A DNA stretch of 64,000 nucleotides, from positions 9,666,001 through 9,730,000 of the forward strand of contig NC_068557.1 of NCBI RefSeq assembly GCF_022201045.2. Reading direction: 5' to 3'. Position 1 is the first letter of the stretch; each line of letters begins with the position of its first letter. The notes under the pieces are model-generated. The model saw nothing but the letters and a program-made list of their open reading frames with translations. It was not told the origin of the DNA and searched no databases. Source of the DNA: Citrus sinensis. Its lineage: Eukaryota > Streptophyta > Magnoliopsida > Sapindales > Rutaceae. The translations under genes and the position numbers were made by a program. Positions 24,100-35,879 of this stretch are shown in pieces.

Positions 24100-25648
24100 T
24101 TAGTGTTTCTCCTTTGGGGTGTCCTTCTCAGGAATCTTTGTCTCCAGCTCCTTGGGCTTTATGTTCTCTGCAGCTCTGAAACAACATTCATCAAAGTCAC
24201 ATTAATCTCACATACAAAAACAACTTAAACGGCATTTACGGAAAAAAATAATAAATAAAAATATTCACGAAACAATAAGCAAAGAAGTAAACTACCGCAA
24301 CCATTATGCATAATTAGGAAGGCCATGGAGAAGATAAATTTAGATTTTCTTCACCACAAAGACAGTCAGAATTACAACCTGAGTTCAGAGGTTATTTTCC
24401 TATTATTTAAAGTAATCACAAGAACTTGAGAAGCAGTATTGTCATGGCGCAGTTTTGACAGAAGTCTTTCATAATTGGCTGGAATCTAACACAAATCATC
24501 TAGCTTAAGCCAAAAAAAATTTACAGTTTAGGGCCTTAAAAGGGTAGCCGATTGCCACTCAACATGCCGATCAGTGCAACTTCAAATTATCACAGCTGAC
24601 TAAACCAATTCATGAGAACTCCATGAATTCAGTACTAAATAATTTGGCAGCTAAATTTGTCGGGAAAGCTTGAAAAAAGGAAAAAAATAAAAAGAAGATA
24701 AAGGATTGCTAAAAGACATCAAATCAACATCAAGGATGCTTCTATATAAACATCCGGCAGAGGATTGAAGCCATCAGACAGATGTGTTGGACTCAACATT
24801 GAATTTTCTTCAGAACAGGATTGATAACTGCACTATGCTCGCCTAACAATACGAGAAAACTAGAGAAATTTATACCCTCGTTCTGGAGAACACGTCAATA
24901 TTAGAATAGAAACCAATGCAATAAGAACCTGAAGCAATGGTTAACTTCCGAGGCCCTAGCCATAAATTCTTGGAAAAAAAAATTCATTTCCTACTGTTTA
25001 CACATGTATTCATAACCTCAGAAAATGCTGCAGTGCTAGACGCAACAAAGTATTCATAACATTTAAAGCATTCTGCAATTCAACTACTTGGTGTTCGTAA
25101 TTAGATTCCTCTAAATCGATTAATTTCACTCGATCAAGGACCAAATCCTCTGCCACAACAAATTGCAGCACCCAAATAACTAAACTAATGGGACAAAGAT
25201 GTCAAATTAATCATTTAGGGCATATGTTGAACAGAACATCATTCCCTTTCTAACTTAGAGAAGAGCCTCGAATTATTTCAACTACAATGGCATTAAGCTG
25301 CTAACCAGACAATTGTTGAACCCTAAATTCGTTTATATATAAATTAAAAAGCAATATTACTATCATCTTTCCGCAACAACAGTTAGTTACTGATTAATTT
25401 TCCCTATTCTATAAAATTTATAAAAAAAAAGAATTAGCCACAAATCATATTATATAAAGTAAATTGAAATTTAAAAAAATAGGAAAAAGAAATTACTTTG
25501 AGGCAGCGGTGGATTCTTCTTCAAGCCAATTGCGAATATGTTTAACGTTGCGTCTGAAAATAGAGGCCGATTGTTTGACGTCACTTCTCAGTAGAAGAAC
25601 CACAGCGCTGACGCCAGCCACTGTCAGAATGAAATTGGTCAAAGCCAT
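24100..25648 (-). CDS. Small membrane-anchored plant protein of unknown function (2 exons, 75 residues)
   Basis: Exon 1 is 25648-25497 and exon 2 is 24175-24100, joined across a 1321-bp GT-AG intron; the reading joins in frame and ends in TAA. The product starts MALTNFILTVAGVSAVVLLL, a single hydrophobic segment (about residues 4-20) followed by RSDVKQSASIFRRNVKHIRN, a basic amphipathic stretch. The tail is Lys/Glu-rich and ends KEKH. This layout suggests an N-terminal anchor with a short soluble tail. I recall similar short proteins annotated as unknown in other plants but cannot name a function. The start is supported by the in-frame ATG with the hydrophobic segment immediately after it. 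The exon sizes are below most ORF-size cut-offs, so automated scans would miss it. Confidence 0.75.
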
Positions 25649-25936
25649 CTCTTTTTATCGTTTGCTTCTTCAATCTTCAAATTACAACTGATGCCAGTTG
25701 CGATGCGAGGGTTTTGCTGCTTCGGAGTTTTTCTATTCAAACAAAACTATTGGGCTATCTTTTGGATCGCATGGGCCTTAAAATTTTGGGCCCACTCCTT
25801 TTTTTTTTTACTTTTGGTTATTTTCGCTTGTCAAAAATAACAGATCTTACGCATACTGCATACACATGCTTTCTTCTATAATCCAAAACATCGACTTACG
25901 TGATATGAAAAGATTTGAGGAAAAAAATATTAATAA

Positions 25937-26804
25937 GGGTAAATAATTGTTTTAGTTGTGTTATAAAAATAATCAATTGTGAAAGAAATTAATTAAACGT
26001 TTGGTAAATTTTATTTTAAAAAATATTGTGAGTTTTAAAAACAGTTATATACATTTAGTAAATTTTACTGTTAAACACTTAAACTACTATAAAAATGTAA
26101 ATGATTGAATTAGACATGACGTTGAATTTATTCTTACATTTATAAACATGTATTCAAAATATATTTTATTATGTATATACAATAATTGATAACTAAAATA
26201 AATATTTTATATTATTAATTTTATTTTTTCTATTTTGTTATCTCAAACATAATTGGCAATGATAATCATTTTTTAAAGTTAATAATTTTATTTCTTAATT
26301 AATAATGATAATTTTGGACTTTTATAATATACATAAGAATATATATAAAATTGTATTAAATGCCTATTTGGTATGACTTATTTAATAGCCATAAGTGTTT
26401 ATTTAATCTCATAAGCTCTTATGGTAATTTTTGTTGTTGTTTGTTTATTTTTCTAATAGAGCTTTTGAAGTCTAAATAACATATTTTGCCTCTACTAGTA
26501 AAAACTGAAATTTTGGGCTTTTAGGAGTAAATATTGAAAAACTCTTTTTAAATGTTAAAATATTTAAAATATCATCTACTTATTTGATAATCTTATTTTA
26601 TTCTCTACTTGAAATGTTGTACTAAACGAAGCCTAAGTATAAAAGCAATTATCAAAATCAGATTTTGAAAAACTATTGCTTCTCCACTTTTTCAAAATCT
26701 ACTGTATGATAGAATAATTTTATCAAAAGGGATTATTAAAGTAATCAAAATTAGCTTTTAGTTTTTTAAAATCAGTTTTAAGCTATCCAATTCCAAATGG
26801 ATCC
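25937..26804. mobile_element. PIF/Harbinger-like MITE, interrupted by a nested MITE
   Basis: Flanked by TAA at 25934-25936 and 26805-26807, with a right end CCAAATGGATCC typical of Tourist-like ends. The left 200 bp aligns with the element at 52348-53046: shared units include AATAATCA-TGTGAA, GTTTGGTAAATTTT, and AGTTATAxACxTTTxGTAAATTTTACTGTTAAAC. The interior is split by the insertion at 26360-26633. Left-end bases are diverged, so that boundary is approximate. Confidence 0.6.
26360..26633. mobile_element. Tourist-like MITE nested in the 25937-26804 MITE
   Basis: Comparison with the uninterrupted relative near 52885 shows the break after TATTAA. TAA is present on both sides (26357-26359 and 26634-26636). 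The ends ATGCCTATTTGGTAT and GTACTAAACGAAGCC are imperfect inverted repeats. The internal segment ATTTTGGGCTTTTAGGAGTA matches the element at 56111-56470, so the two are one family. Confidence 0.65.
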
Positions 26805-26807
26805 TAA

Positions 26808-27427
26808 ATATGTGAGCCTTATGATATTTTCAAATTAATAATTCATTAGTGTCACGTAAGCTGTCACCTTAAGTTATACATATTTGTCATTTTTTTATTA
26901 TGTGTTTACTTATTTTGGAACCAAAAATTAGAATTTAAAAAAAAAAGTGCAATTTGATGGCAATTAACCCAATTCTTTTTCCACCCCATGTGATAAATGT
27001 TCTAATCTCAAAAATCTTGTTTCACTTAATAGATTTTACCAACTGATCCTAGTTGACTCCCACAAGAGTTATTAGAATTGGAATGGATAGCACAACAAAA
27101 TTTTGAAATTATATTAGATGTGCGACAATAAAATGACACGTTTAATAACCACATCGGATTAGTGTTTAGAATTCCCAATAAAATTAATAAATAAGTTGAA
27201 TTAATGTTAACCTAAATTTAGCACTAACTAAAGAAACTACTCACCAAACTAAATCACCGTCTTTACAATTTAGGACTGTAGTACCAAACTACCAATTAGT
27301 TAGAGACAAGATGCAACCAACGATTGTTTATTTAGCGGCTAGAAAAACTATTTTGTTTAGCGATAAGGACATAGGGTAATTTGTGAATGCTGGCATTGCA
27401 TCATCAAATATGATACATGATAAATGT
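26808..27427. other. Intergenic stretch before the MULE
   Basis: AT-rich, with no gene or clear repeat seen. Confidence 0.6.
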
Positions 27428-27436
27428 TTAATGGAT

Positions 27437-27528
27437 GGCTGATGCTACAATGCCGGGCACTGAAGGCCCGGCACCATGCCGGAAACGAAAAAAAACCGTT
27501 GGATTCAATTAGATTGAATCCAACGGTT
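27437..27528. repeat. Left terminal inverted repeat and hairpins of the MULE
   Basis: The terminal repeat covers roughly the first 50 bases. It contains a foldback TGCCGGGC (27451-27458) / GCCCGGCA (27466-27473). Just inside is a perfect 16-bp hairpin with a 3-base loop, AACCGTTGGATTCAAT (27494-27509) and its complement (27513-27528). Confidence 0.8.
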
Positions 27529-29021
27529 GAGATTCAATTTATATTAAAAATAGAAAAAAATGGGTGACCTGGTAAACTAATTCCCTGAAAAGAAAAGCCC
27601 AGAAATTCCTCTCTCCTCAATCCAATTTCTTTACTTTCTCAAAAGAAAAATCCCTAAAATTTCATCTCTTTTTCAAGTTCATAGTTTCTCTCATCCCAAT
27701 TTGTTCACTCAACAAGATCAAATCAACGGTCTCTCTTGCAGTAATCAACCAATCGGATCCATGTACTGAGGTATTTTGTTTGTACACGAGAGGTAGAGAG
27801 AGGTAGAGGCAGAGCCAGTATCGCGCGCTGCTTCTTTTCCAACCGTCCACCGTCACCTTCGTTGCAATGTTGTCTACAGCATGAGCTACCATCAAATGAG
27901 CTGCAGGAAGCTTTTAGGGTGGCGTATCCTGGAATGGAACCAAAAAAAGAGTTGAGGTTTATGTTTGGAGTCATTCTTGGACATGACGAGCAGCGCGGAT
28001 GAGTTGCAGGAAGAGCATCGTGGCTGGAGGTAACTCTTCTGTTCTTGTCATGTAAAGAACCTAGTGTTGTGATGCTAACTAGTAAGTCCTAGTTTTTTTA
28101 TTATCTTTGATCATTTTGCATTTCCTCACTTGCATTCTCAAGATTTTTATATTTATCATCAAGGAGAGATGAAATTATTATTTAATGACTAGTATTTTGT
28201 ATATCACTAGCATTATTCTTTATTTTTTGTGATTTTGCTTTTTAATTTGTTTAATTGGGTGTAGCCATTATATTGTGCCTGAATTGGTAGTTGATGTGAA
28301 CTAATCTTATGCATCTTGCAAGGCTATTCAAGAGTATATAAAGGGAAAATCTCTAAGTTCTCTTCAAAATATTAGATCTCCTGATTGTGTAATCTCCTTT
28401 TTCTTTTTCTTTTATGCAATGCAGCTTGGTGTGGAAAAACACAATAAGAGCTTATAAACAGAAAGAGAGCTAATAAATATTTTTATTTGTTTCTTTTTCT
28501 TTTCCAGCCGTTCAATCTCGATAATCATTACCGAAATCATTACTGTGAAAGCTGAAGTTGTGACGAAGCTCCTCAAAACAGGCGAAAGGTTTTATTTTGA
28601 ATTTTTTGGTCTACAAATTTTCCTGAGATGATTAATGGTTTGAAGAGATGATTAATGGTTTGGAAGCATGAAATTGGCAAGAAAAACATGAGAAAATGGT
28701 GGGTTGTAGGGAGAGAGAGCGTAGGTTATGAGTTTTAGAGAGAGAAGAAACTAAAAAAAGTTATCAAACACACTTCTGTCTGGGAATACACTTCCTACTG
28801 GAATATATCAACTAACCGTTATGAAATAAACGGTGAACCGTTATCTTCCAGAGTTAGAATAATATGTTTATGGAAATTGTCGGTTCACCATTAGCTCTTG
28901 TTATTGTCTAGAATTGTAAACACCGTTATTGTTTTTCTTTTAGCTCTCGTTATAAATTTAATTGATGCTACATTTATGTATGGTTTATTTCAGGATTTGA
29001 ATTATAACATACAGTTATAAA
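27529..29021. other. Left non-coding arm of the MULE
   Basis: No convincing gene. Probable promoter and 5' UTR of the protease-like gene; a TTTCAG acceptor-like site lies near 28993, just before the first ATG, so a leader intron is possible. Open frames on the minus strand at 27662-27974 have no recognisable content. Confidence 0.4.
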
Positions 29022-32000
29022 ATGGAGTCAACAGAAGCTAGAAGGGGAGGACCTGGTCAGAGAGCGTGGATACACTTTTTGTAAGTATAAAATTATTGCT
29101 TTGAATAAAGTTCTTATTATAACTATCAATTATGTTGACGTAATTAGCTGAACTAAAATGTTGTGTACAGTAAGCATGAAGCAGAAAAGGTCAGGCAAGA
29201 AGGGATAAAAAAAGTTTGTAGGGCGACAATTGTTGAAAAATGGAAGAAATTAACGAATGAGGAGAAGTGCCGATTTGGTACGATGCATGAGGACCCAAGT
29301 TCAAATGTTGGTGAAATGAGCATTGAAAAAACAGATGAAGAACAAAAAATTGAGGATAAGCATAGCCAATGTAATTTATCTCGTTGTCGTGTCAGTGCAT
29401 TTAGTAAGGTCATTTCCACACTGTCGCCCGACCAACAAGCTGCAATTAGAGAAATTGGCTTCGGAAGCATGCTAGAATTACGATGTGGTCGCCTGAGACA
29501 AGATTTTTGTGAAACACTTGTCCAACAATGTGATACAAAGAGGCATTGTATAGTTTTGCACGGGAGAGAGTTTTGTTTAAACCCTACAACCTTCAACATC
29601 GTAATGGGGATCAAAGATGGAGGGGAACCAGTACACATCCGAGAAGAAGCGGGTGATATAATTGAACTGCGTGCCAAGTATAGAACATGTGGAAGAGGAA
29701 TTGAAATAGCCGCAGTTAGTGAAAGATTGATAGCTAGTGAGAGTAGTGATGATGACTTTAAGATCATGTTTTGTTTGTTTCTTCTAGGAACTGTATTGTG
29801 TCCCACAAGTGCCAGCTACATCAATCCAATGTATTTGCATGCCCTAAAAGATGTGCAGTTAATTAGGAAAAAGAATTGGGCTACATGGTGCTTCAACTTT
29901 CTGTGGGACGGCATAGCAAAGTATAAAGATCATCAAGTAAAGTCAGTTAGTGGTTGTGTTGTGTTTTTAGAGGTATATTTAAGAAATCTTAGATGCCATA
30001 ATTAATTTGCCAAATACGAAAAATAAAATGACGTAGTAATTATTTTTTGAATGAACAGTTGTTCTACTTTAGTGCTGTTTTGTATGATCGGTATTCTATA
30101 GACAGAACAGTTTGCCCTGTTAGTGTATGGACCAAGGAAGAGATTCGGCGCTTATTGAATTGGCGGAAAAAGTTTGGGGACATGACAAGTACTGAGGTTT
30201 GTTTTATTTTTTGTCTTGTTCACACATGTATTTAATTTTGTTTATAGTTATTTAAATATATTTTTTGTCTTGTTCACACATGTATTTAATTTTGTGCATA
30301 TTTATTATAGGTTCCAATGCGCGAATCAAATTTTTTACAGCTCGAAAGAAATTTCCCTCATTTTGAACAAACCAAAGATGATGGGCCGAGCACTGTTAAT
30401 ATGGAGGAAGCTTTTAGGGTACTAACACAGTGTGTCCACAGAATTGAACACAAAATGGATTCGTTCAATGTGAGAATGGAAATGGTTGAGAAGTCTTTAA
30501 AGGAATTGAGATCCAAGTCTCCGGTTGGTGCACCATCAAAACAACCATCTGATCCATGCCCGCAATCTCCGAGCTTGAAAATAGTAGAACCAACATGTCC
30601 AGTCAGAAAAACCGAGCCAACCCCTGATGGAAAAAACAAAATGGTAATGGATAGCGACGAGGACTCTGTGGATCGCAAATTGAACATGAGCCTCGATAAA
30701 ATAATGGGCTGGATGGGGACAAGAGAAGGAATCAGTGAATTTCGCAAAGATCCTACCCACTTTGTCCCTATTCCACCACCTAATCTCCGAGATGAGGTAC
30801 AGTTTTATAACGTCGTTTTCTTAAAATTATTTCGATGATAACTCACTTATAAAGTAACTTACATATAAATTTATTTTTTATAAAGGATATAGATGAACTA
30901 GTTCAACTTAAGCAAGAACCTCAAACATCTACTAGTGTCAGTGTCCTGCCAACCCGACCAAGTAGGAATCGTAGGCCAGGCCGATATCAACTTTCACCGT
31001 ACGATCAAGTGTCCAGGGGAGCAAATCCCAAGTATAAAGCTGGTCCGTTTCAAGTCAATGATCCAGTTACACTGGAAGAATTGAAGCTTATTCAATATGC
31101 TTTTAACAAAGAGGCTGACGGAAGGTAAAATTCAGAAGACTGAAATTAGTTTTCTGTATATAGTTGTTATGCTATACGACTAAAAAATTACCGTGTTTTG
31201 TCTTTAGTGAAATCATTGTTTCTAGTTACGGTGAAATTCTTAATCGGCATTCTTTATTGACTCTTTTGCCGGGGGCTTATCTATGTGGCGAGGTATTAAG
31301 TTTCAACATTTGGTGATGTCACAATATATGTTTGTCATTTATTATATGTTATTATATATCTGAATAAATATGATCACTTTTAGGTTATTTCAATGAAAGC
31401 GCATCACCTCACCCTCATTTAGCAGGTGGTGGATAAAGATGTGCCAATGAACTGGTATTTACCAACAAGATATTCGGTGAGTATCGCCGGTACTTGTTGC
31501 ATTGTGCTTTGGTTTCTTTATTGACAACTTCCTTATGCAACATTGTCTTTATTATGTGTAGCAAGCAGTTCTAATGGTCGGAGATGAGGTGGATTGTTTT
31601 GCAAGGGCAGCTAGATGTGGAAAGAATTTTATGCAACATGTGCATAGGTGTCAAAAGGTTAGTTTGTTAACCTTTAACTTATTTCAGTTTCTACTAATGT
31701 GCTTGGTGTATGACATTGACAATTGAAATGTCAGATTTATGTGCCAATAAACGATGAATCATCTCATTGGTACTTGCTGATCGTGAATGTCAGAAATACA
31801 AGTGCAGAAATATGGGATCCTCTTCCAGATCCCCGCAGTAATAGAAGACGGCACGATCAAGCCATGCGCATTGTATCTTAATCATGTTCTTTTTTTTTTT
31901 TGTTATCTATTTAACATTATCAGTTATGTATATTGTGCTATATTCATATCTATAATATTGTCTGGTTTTTGACATTGTTGACAGTTACATTCCTTAGATT

Positions 32001-32501
32001 GGATTCTGCAACCCCAATTGCCAAGCAATATGTAACACGTGAAGTTTCAAAACTTTCCAATCAACCGGGGCATTGGAGTTCCAAAGCAAAGGAATGGATA
32101 TGACTGTGGGGTTTATGTGATAAACTATATGGACAGCCCAGAATTTATTCCGAAGAAATCGTCAACTTTGGTACGACTATGCCAAACTTGTTTTATTGTT
32201 GAACTAAAAATTTTGTTAACTTTATAATTATATAAAAGCTACTAATTATATCAAAGTAATATTAGTTTCCTTTCAAATTGTCCAGTACACATCTGAGGAT
32301 ACACGGGGTAGGCTGGCCATTCAACTAATTAATTCTGCATTAAATCAAAATCGAGATAAATTGCTGGAACTAAGCAATGCACAGTTTGCAATTCATGCTG
32401 TAATGGTGAACCCTGTATCCTCTGAAGTGCAAAAGCATTTTCACCAACAAAGCGGCAACATTCGTAAGAAGAAGAAAGTTAACACGAGAACGCGCACTTA
32501 G
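29022..32501 (+). pseudogene. Ulp1/C48 cysteine-protease-like gene of the MULE (11 exons, two in-frame stops)
   Basis: Proposed exons: 29022-29080, 29171-29972, 30059-30196, 30311-30796, 30886-31124, 31208-31292, 31384-31476, 31562-31657, 31735-31872, 31985-32170, 32286-32501. All are GT-AG and all join in phase. The N-terminus has an HMG-box-like segment (RAWIHFF, then EKWKKLTNEEKCRF). A long middle region resembles the plant-transposon Ulp N-domain (ISTLSPDQQAAIREIGFGSM). The C-terminal C48 domain has catalytic His in SSHWYLL (codon 31765), Asp in EIWDPL (31816), Gln in VPKQRNGYDCG (32087) and Cys in the same motif (32105). C48 enzymes remove SUMO-type modifiers from proteins. In-frame TAG at 31420-31422 and TAA at 32033-32035 interrupt the domain; both sit where a Gln codon would need a single C-to-T change. 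Alternative splicing around the first is possible, but I see no good way round the second. Confidence 0.8.
30203..30310 (+). repeat. Short tandem duplication in an intron of the protease-like gene
   Basis: The segment TTTGTCTTGTTCACACATGT followed by ATTTAATTTTG occurs twice, about 57 bp apart, inside the intron between 30197 and 30310. Confidence 0.7.
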
Positions 32502-32916
32502 ATATCGAACCATACTAGGGAATGATTATGCAAGTAATTGCAGACTATTTTTTGTTGTAAGTTGTTTGAAACGTGTTAGGAGGTAATACCGTGATTTTTT
32601 TTGTCTTCTTGCTTACGATGGATGTAAAACCAATTGTACTGGAGAATTATCTTTAAATTTATGACATGGTTATGTATTCTCGGCTGAGACATTATTTAAC
32701 TATACTGAACATATGCATGTTAACAGTGTTCACATCTCATCATTTGATATTAAACTAGTCGTCATGATGGTACATTATAGTGGAATTCAAATGGTAATAC
32801 ATATTCAGTAATTTTAATGGCACTGTTTAATGAGGCCACCAATAAAAAACATTAGAAAATTGGTTGCTTGCATGACCTAACAATGTTGGACTGACACCAG
32901 CAAAGGCTCTAGGATT
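32502..32916. other. Convergent spacer between protease-like gene and transposase
   Basis: The two genes end toward each other here. No other feature seen; it presumably holds both 3' UTRs. Confidence 0.5.
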
Positions 32917-35170
32917 CTAGGTGCTTGATGAATCGAATGCGGCAAAACCGTTTCCATCGACACTAAAATCAATACCATGAAAGTTATTTGCAATGAAATA
33001 TCCAACAATGCAATAATTAAACACATGATAAAGAACTTGGGACATACCTTAGTTGGGGGCTATGATTCCCTTGAATAGAACAAGTTCGTGCTGTATGCCC
33101 AACCTGACGACATTTTCCACACTTTCTAGAGCTTTCTGCTACACATTTTGCTTTAGACATAGCACCCTTGGTTTTTACAACTGCAGGATTACGAAGTTTT
33201 GTTCCCATCCGTAATTTTTTATTTGGGAGACCGTCTCGTTCATATTGTTGTTCATAAGTTAATGTTAGCCGATTGATTTCTACCAATGCATTTTCATAGG
33301 CTTCAACGTTTTTCGCTGCATTGTAGCACATTTTATTGCAGGCTGCAGACAATGCACTAAATCTAGCCATCTCTGAAACATCAGTGTCAACTTCTGGTTT
33401 TGTGGTCCTGCAAGTATTGTGCTCCTTGGCTTTTTTTGTCCATCTACGAAGAACCATATTGTCAGGAATCTTTTCAATTTGTTCTACTTTCAAGACATGA
33501 AACATATGCCTACAAGGAAGCCCAACAGACTCCATCATTTGACACGAACACTGTATGTGGTTTTCTTGTAGATTGTGGATGACATTCCAACATGTTGTAG
33601 GTGTCCTAAATTCAGTCACTGTGTACAATGCAACATCGACAGCTTTGACAGTTTTTACTTCGATGACCGCTCCTTCTCGCAGCATCTCATCTCTAACCTT
33701 TGAAAAAACTCTTAATGGGAACAATTGTGCAGCATGTTTCTCGAGGCTCTGTAAGTGAGTTCTTAAGACAGGAGTACTGTATTTGGTTTTGAACTCATCG
33801 GATGTTTCTGTGGTACGAATATTGCAGAGAGCACGATCAATTTGTCGCACAAACTCATACAATTTTAGTTTATGTTGGACAAATCGGCTAAGATATGCAT
33901 TCATACTTTCACATCGTTGAGTGCTTCGCATACCAGCAAAGAATGTTCCTCTAAGATAAGCTTCCGCCCACTTGCACCGCTTCGAATACATTTTCTGTAC
34001 CCATGCATGATGTTCAAGTGCGAATTCAGCCACTATAGCTGACCATTGGGTTTCAAATTCAGTTACCGTCATAGGTGTCAACATCAAATCACGAAATTTT
34101 CTCGTAAAGTCTTCATTCTTCAAATTAGCCTGCGCATTGCGCTCAAGTTGCCAACAACAAAGACGATGGATGCACCCGGTAAACACTGTCTTTATTGCCT
34201 TTGACATTGCCTTGTCACCATCAGTAATTACAGATACGGGCATTCGGTTGCCCATAGTGGATAGAAAAGTTTGTAGCAGCCACGTGTATGAGTCAATTGT
34301 CTCATCTGCGAGCAAAGCAAAACCGAAGACCGTTGTTCTGAAGTGATGGTTTGTTCCGACAAGTGTAACGAGGGGTTTATGATATACATTAGTCTTATAC
34401 GTTGCATCGAATGCCAACACATCACCAAAACACTGATAGTCATAACGAGCTACACAATCAGCCCAAAACAAATTTCGTAGTCTATTTTCATCATCTAGTG
34501 TGTACTCAAAGCAAAGCCCAGGGTCATGTTCAGATTTTGCCGCAAAGTATGCTATAGTTGTGTCTGAGTCAGAATCTCCAACCTCGGCACGAGTGGAAGC
34601 ATCTAGCGTGTTTTGCATGTCTTTGCGTGTGAACCTTAGGTTTTGAGGCCCCTCTACCTGATCAGCCATGTAATCCATGAATTGGCAAGTCTTTACAACA
34701 ACATGCCTTAATGCCTTTGCTTGCGCAAGTTCTGCATCAGTAACCTTTCGATGTGAACGAATGAGATGAACTTCATTAGTAGAAGCCAAATGATGGTTGT
34801 GCTCAGGCCTGAATTCTTTAGCGATGTATTTACCAACTGAATCATCGTAATTCACTCGAAATGATGCCCGACACCCGGTTCGTGTTATAGGTCGTGGTTC
34901 TCGCACCCTACTGCAGTTTTGAGATTGTCTTTCATCTCTTACCCCTTCGAAATGACAAACCCAACGTCGAATTGTGATTCGTCCAGACTTTTTTTCGCGC
35001 CGCATATCATCTTTCCTAACAACAAAACCAAGCATTCGGGCATAATTGTTATACCACAGTTCTGCATCTTCTACTGAGTCGAAATGACTGCCAAGTACGT
35101 CCGATGCCTGTAAACCAACATTTGGAGCAATGGATATTCCTAGGTTGCTAGAACTATGTGGGCTACTCAT
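32917..35170 (-). CDS. MULE transposase, FAR1/FHY3-type
   Basis: The long reading runs from an upstream GTG at 35215 to a stop at 33017; the first ATG is at 35170. From that ATG, residues 29-127 form a FAR1-type DNA-binding domain with a zinc-finger pattern (Cys72, Cys100, HNH-H at 124-127). The DDE catalytic acids are visible: Asp255 in LAFDATYK, Asp317 in VITDGDKAM and Glu421 in QRCESMN. A SWIM finger (Cys541, Cys543, Cys553, His555) and a C-terminal zinc knuckle (Cys684, Cys687, His692, Cys697) follow. This is a complete FAR1-related MULE transposase that cuts and pastes elements sharing its ends. A GTATGT donor at 33047 and an acceptor at 32963 would replace the last residues with a short exon 32962-32917; I adopted this model (722 residues), but direct read-through to 33017 is equally possible. 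FHY3/FAR1 host regulators descend from such transposases; the surrounding TIRs make this one a transposon gene. Confidence 0.93.
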
Positions 35171-35566
35171 ATTTAACCCCTGTTCAACCAAAACTTTGTT
35201 AAAAACATTATTCACACCCTTTATCTTAATAATTTAATATAATAATATTTCTGAAACCATCTATGGACGCACAAATCTACTACTTAAATTACAACACATA
35301 CCTTTGTTGGAGAGAAACTGAACTTTTGAAAAGTTGAAAACTAGGCACCATAGATGTTGAACGAGACCGGAGTAATAGTATTTGGGACTATGTTTTGGAG
35401 TGACTGTGTTTTTTGTGAAGAAGTCTTGGACATGATCCTTAAGATAATCCTTCATTAATGGAGGGAAGGTGAGTTTTTTTTTCATCATATTTATTGCATA
35501 CCTAACCAACCAAACGTGGTAATTTTACCTTTATTTTTTTAAACTTTATACAGGACATGCAATAAC

Positions 35567-35875
35567 CGGAACACCGGTTAGGAAATCCGGTTATCCGGTT
35601 TCGATTGACGTGCTTGCTGTCCACATCCGGATACCGGTTGTGGCCTTCCGGTTATCCGGATTCGCGTGACAGCAAGAGACGTGCTTGCTGTCCACATCCG
35701 GATAACCGGTTGTGGCCTTCCGGTTATCCGGATTCGCGTGACAGCAAGAGACGTGCTTGCTGTCCACATCCGGATAACCGGTTGTTGACTTCCGGTTATC
35801 CGGATTCGCATCACAGCAAGCATGCTTGCTGTCAACATCCGGACAACCGGTTGTGAAATCCGGTTATCCAGATTC
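35567..35875. repeat. CCGG-rich tandem repeat array upstream of the transposase
   Basis: GGTTATCCGG recurs at 35589, 35650, 35722 and 35794, with a fifth variant at 35862 (spacings 61, 72, 72 and 68 bp). Each unit holds ATTCGCGTGACAGCAAG, ACGTGCTTGCTGTCCACATC and CCGGATAACCGGTTGTGG. CAGCAAG and CTTGCTG also pair as an internal inverted repeat. The array lies about 400 bp upstream of the transposase start. Confidence 0.9.
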
Positions 35876-35879
35876 GAGG

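Noticed and set aside
29153-29806. 217-codon frame on the minus strand
   Set aside because: It is antisense to exon 2 of the Ulp1-like gene, whose plus-strand reading has clear homology and in-phase splice sites.
35578-35856. Open frames on both strands over the CCGG array
   Set aside because: They reflect the tandem repeat whose main period of 72 is a multiple of three; no gene-like content.
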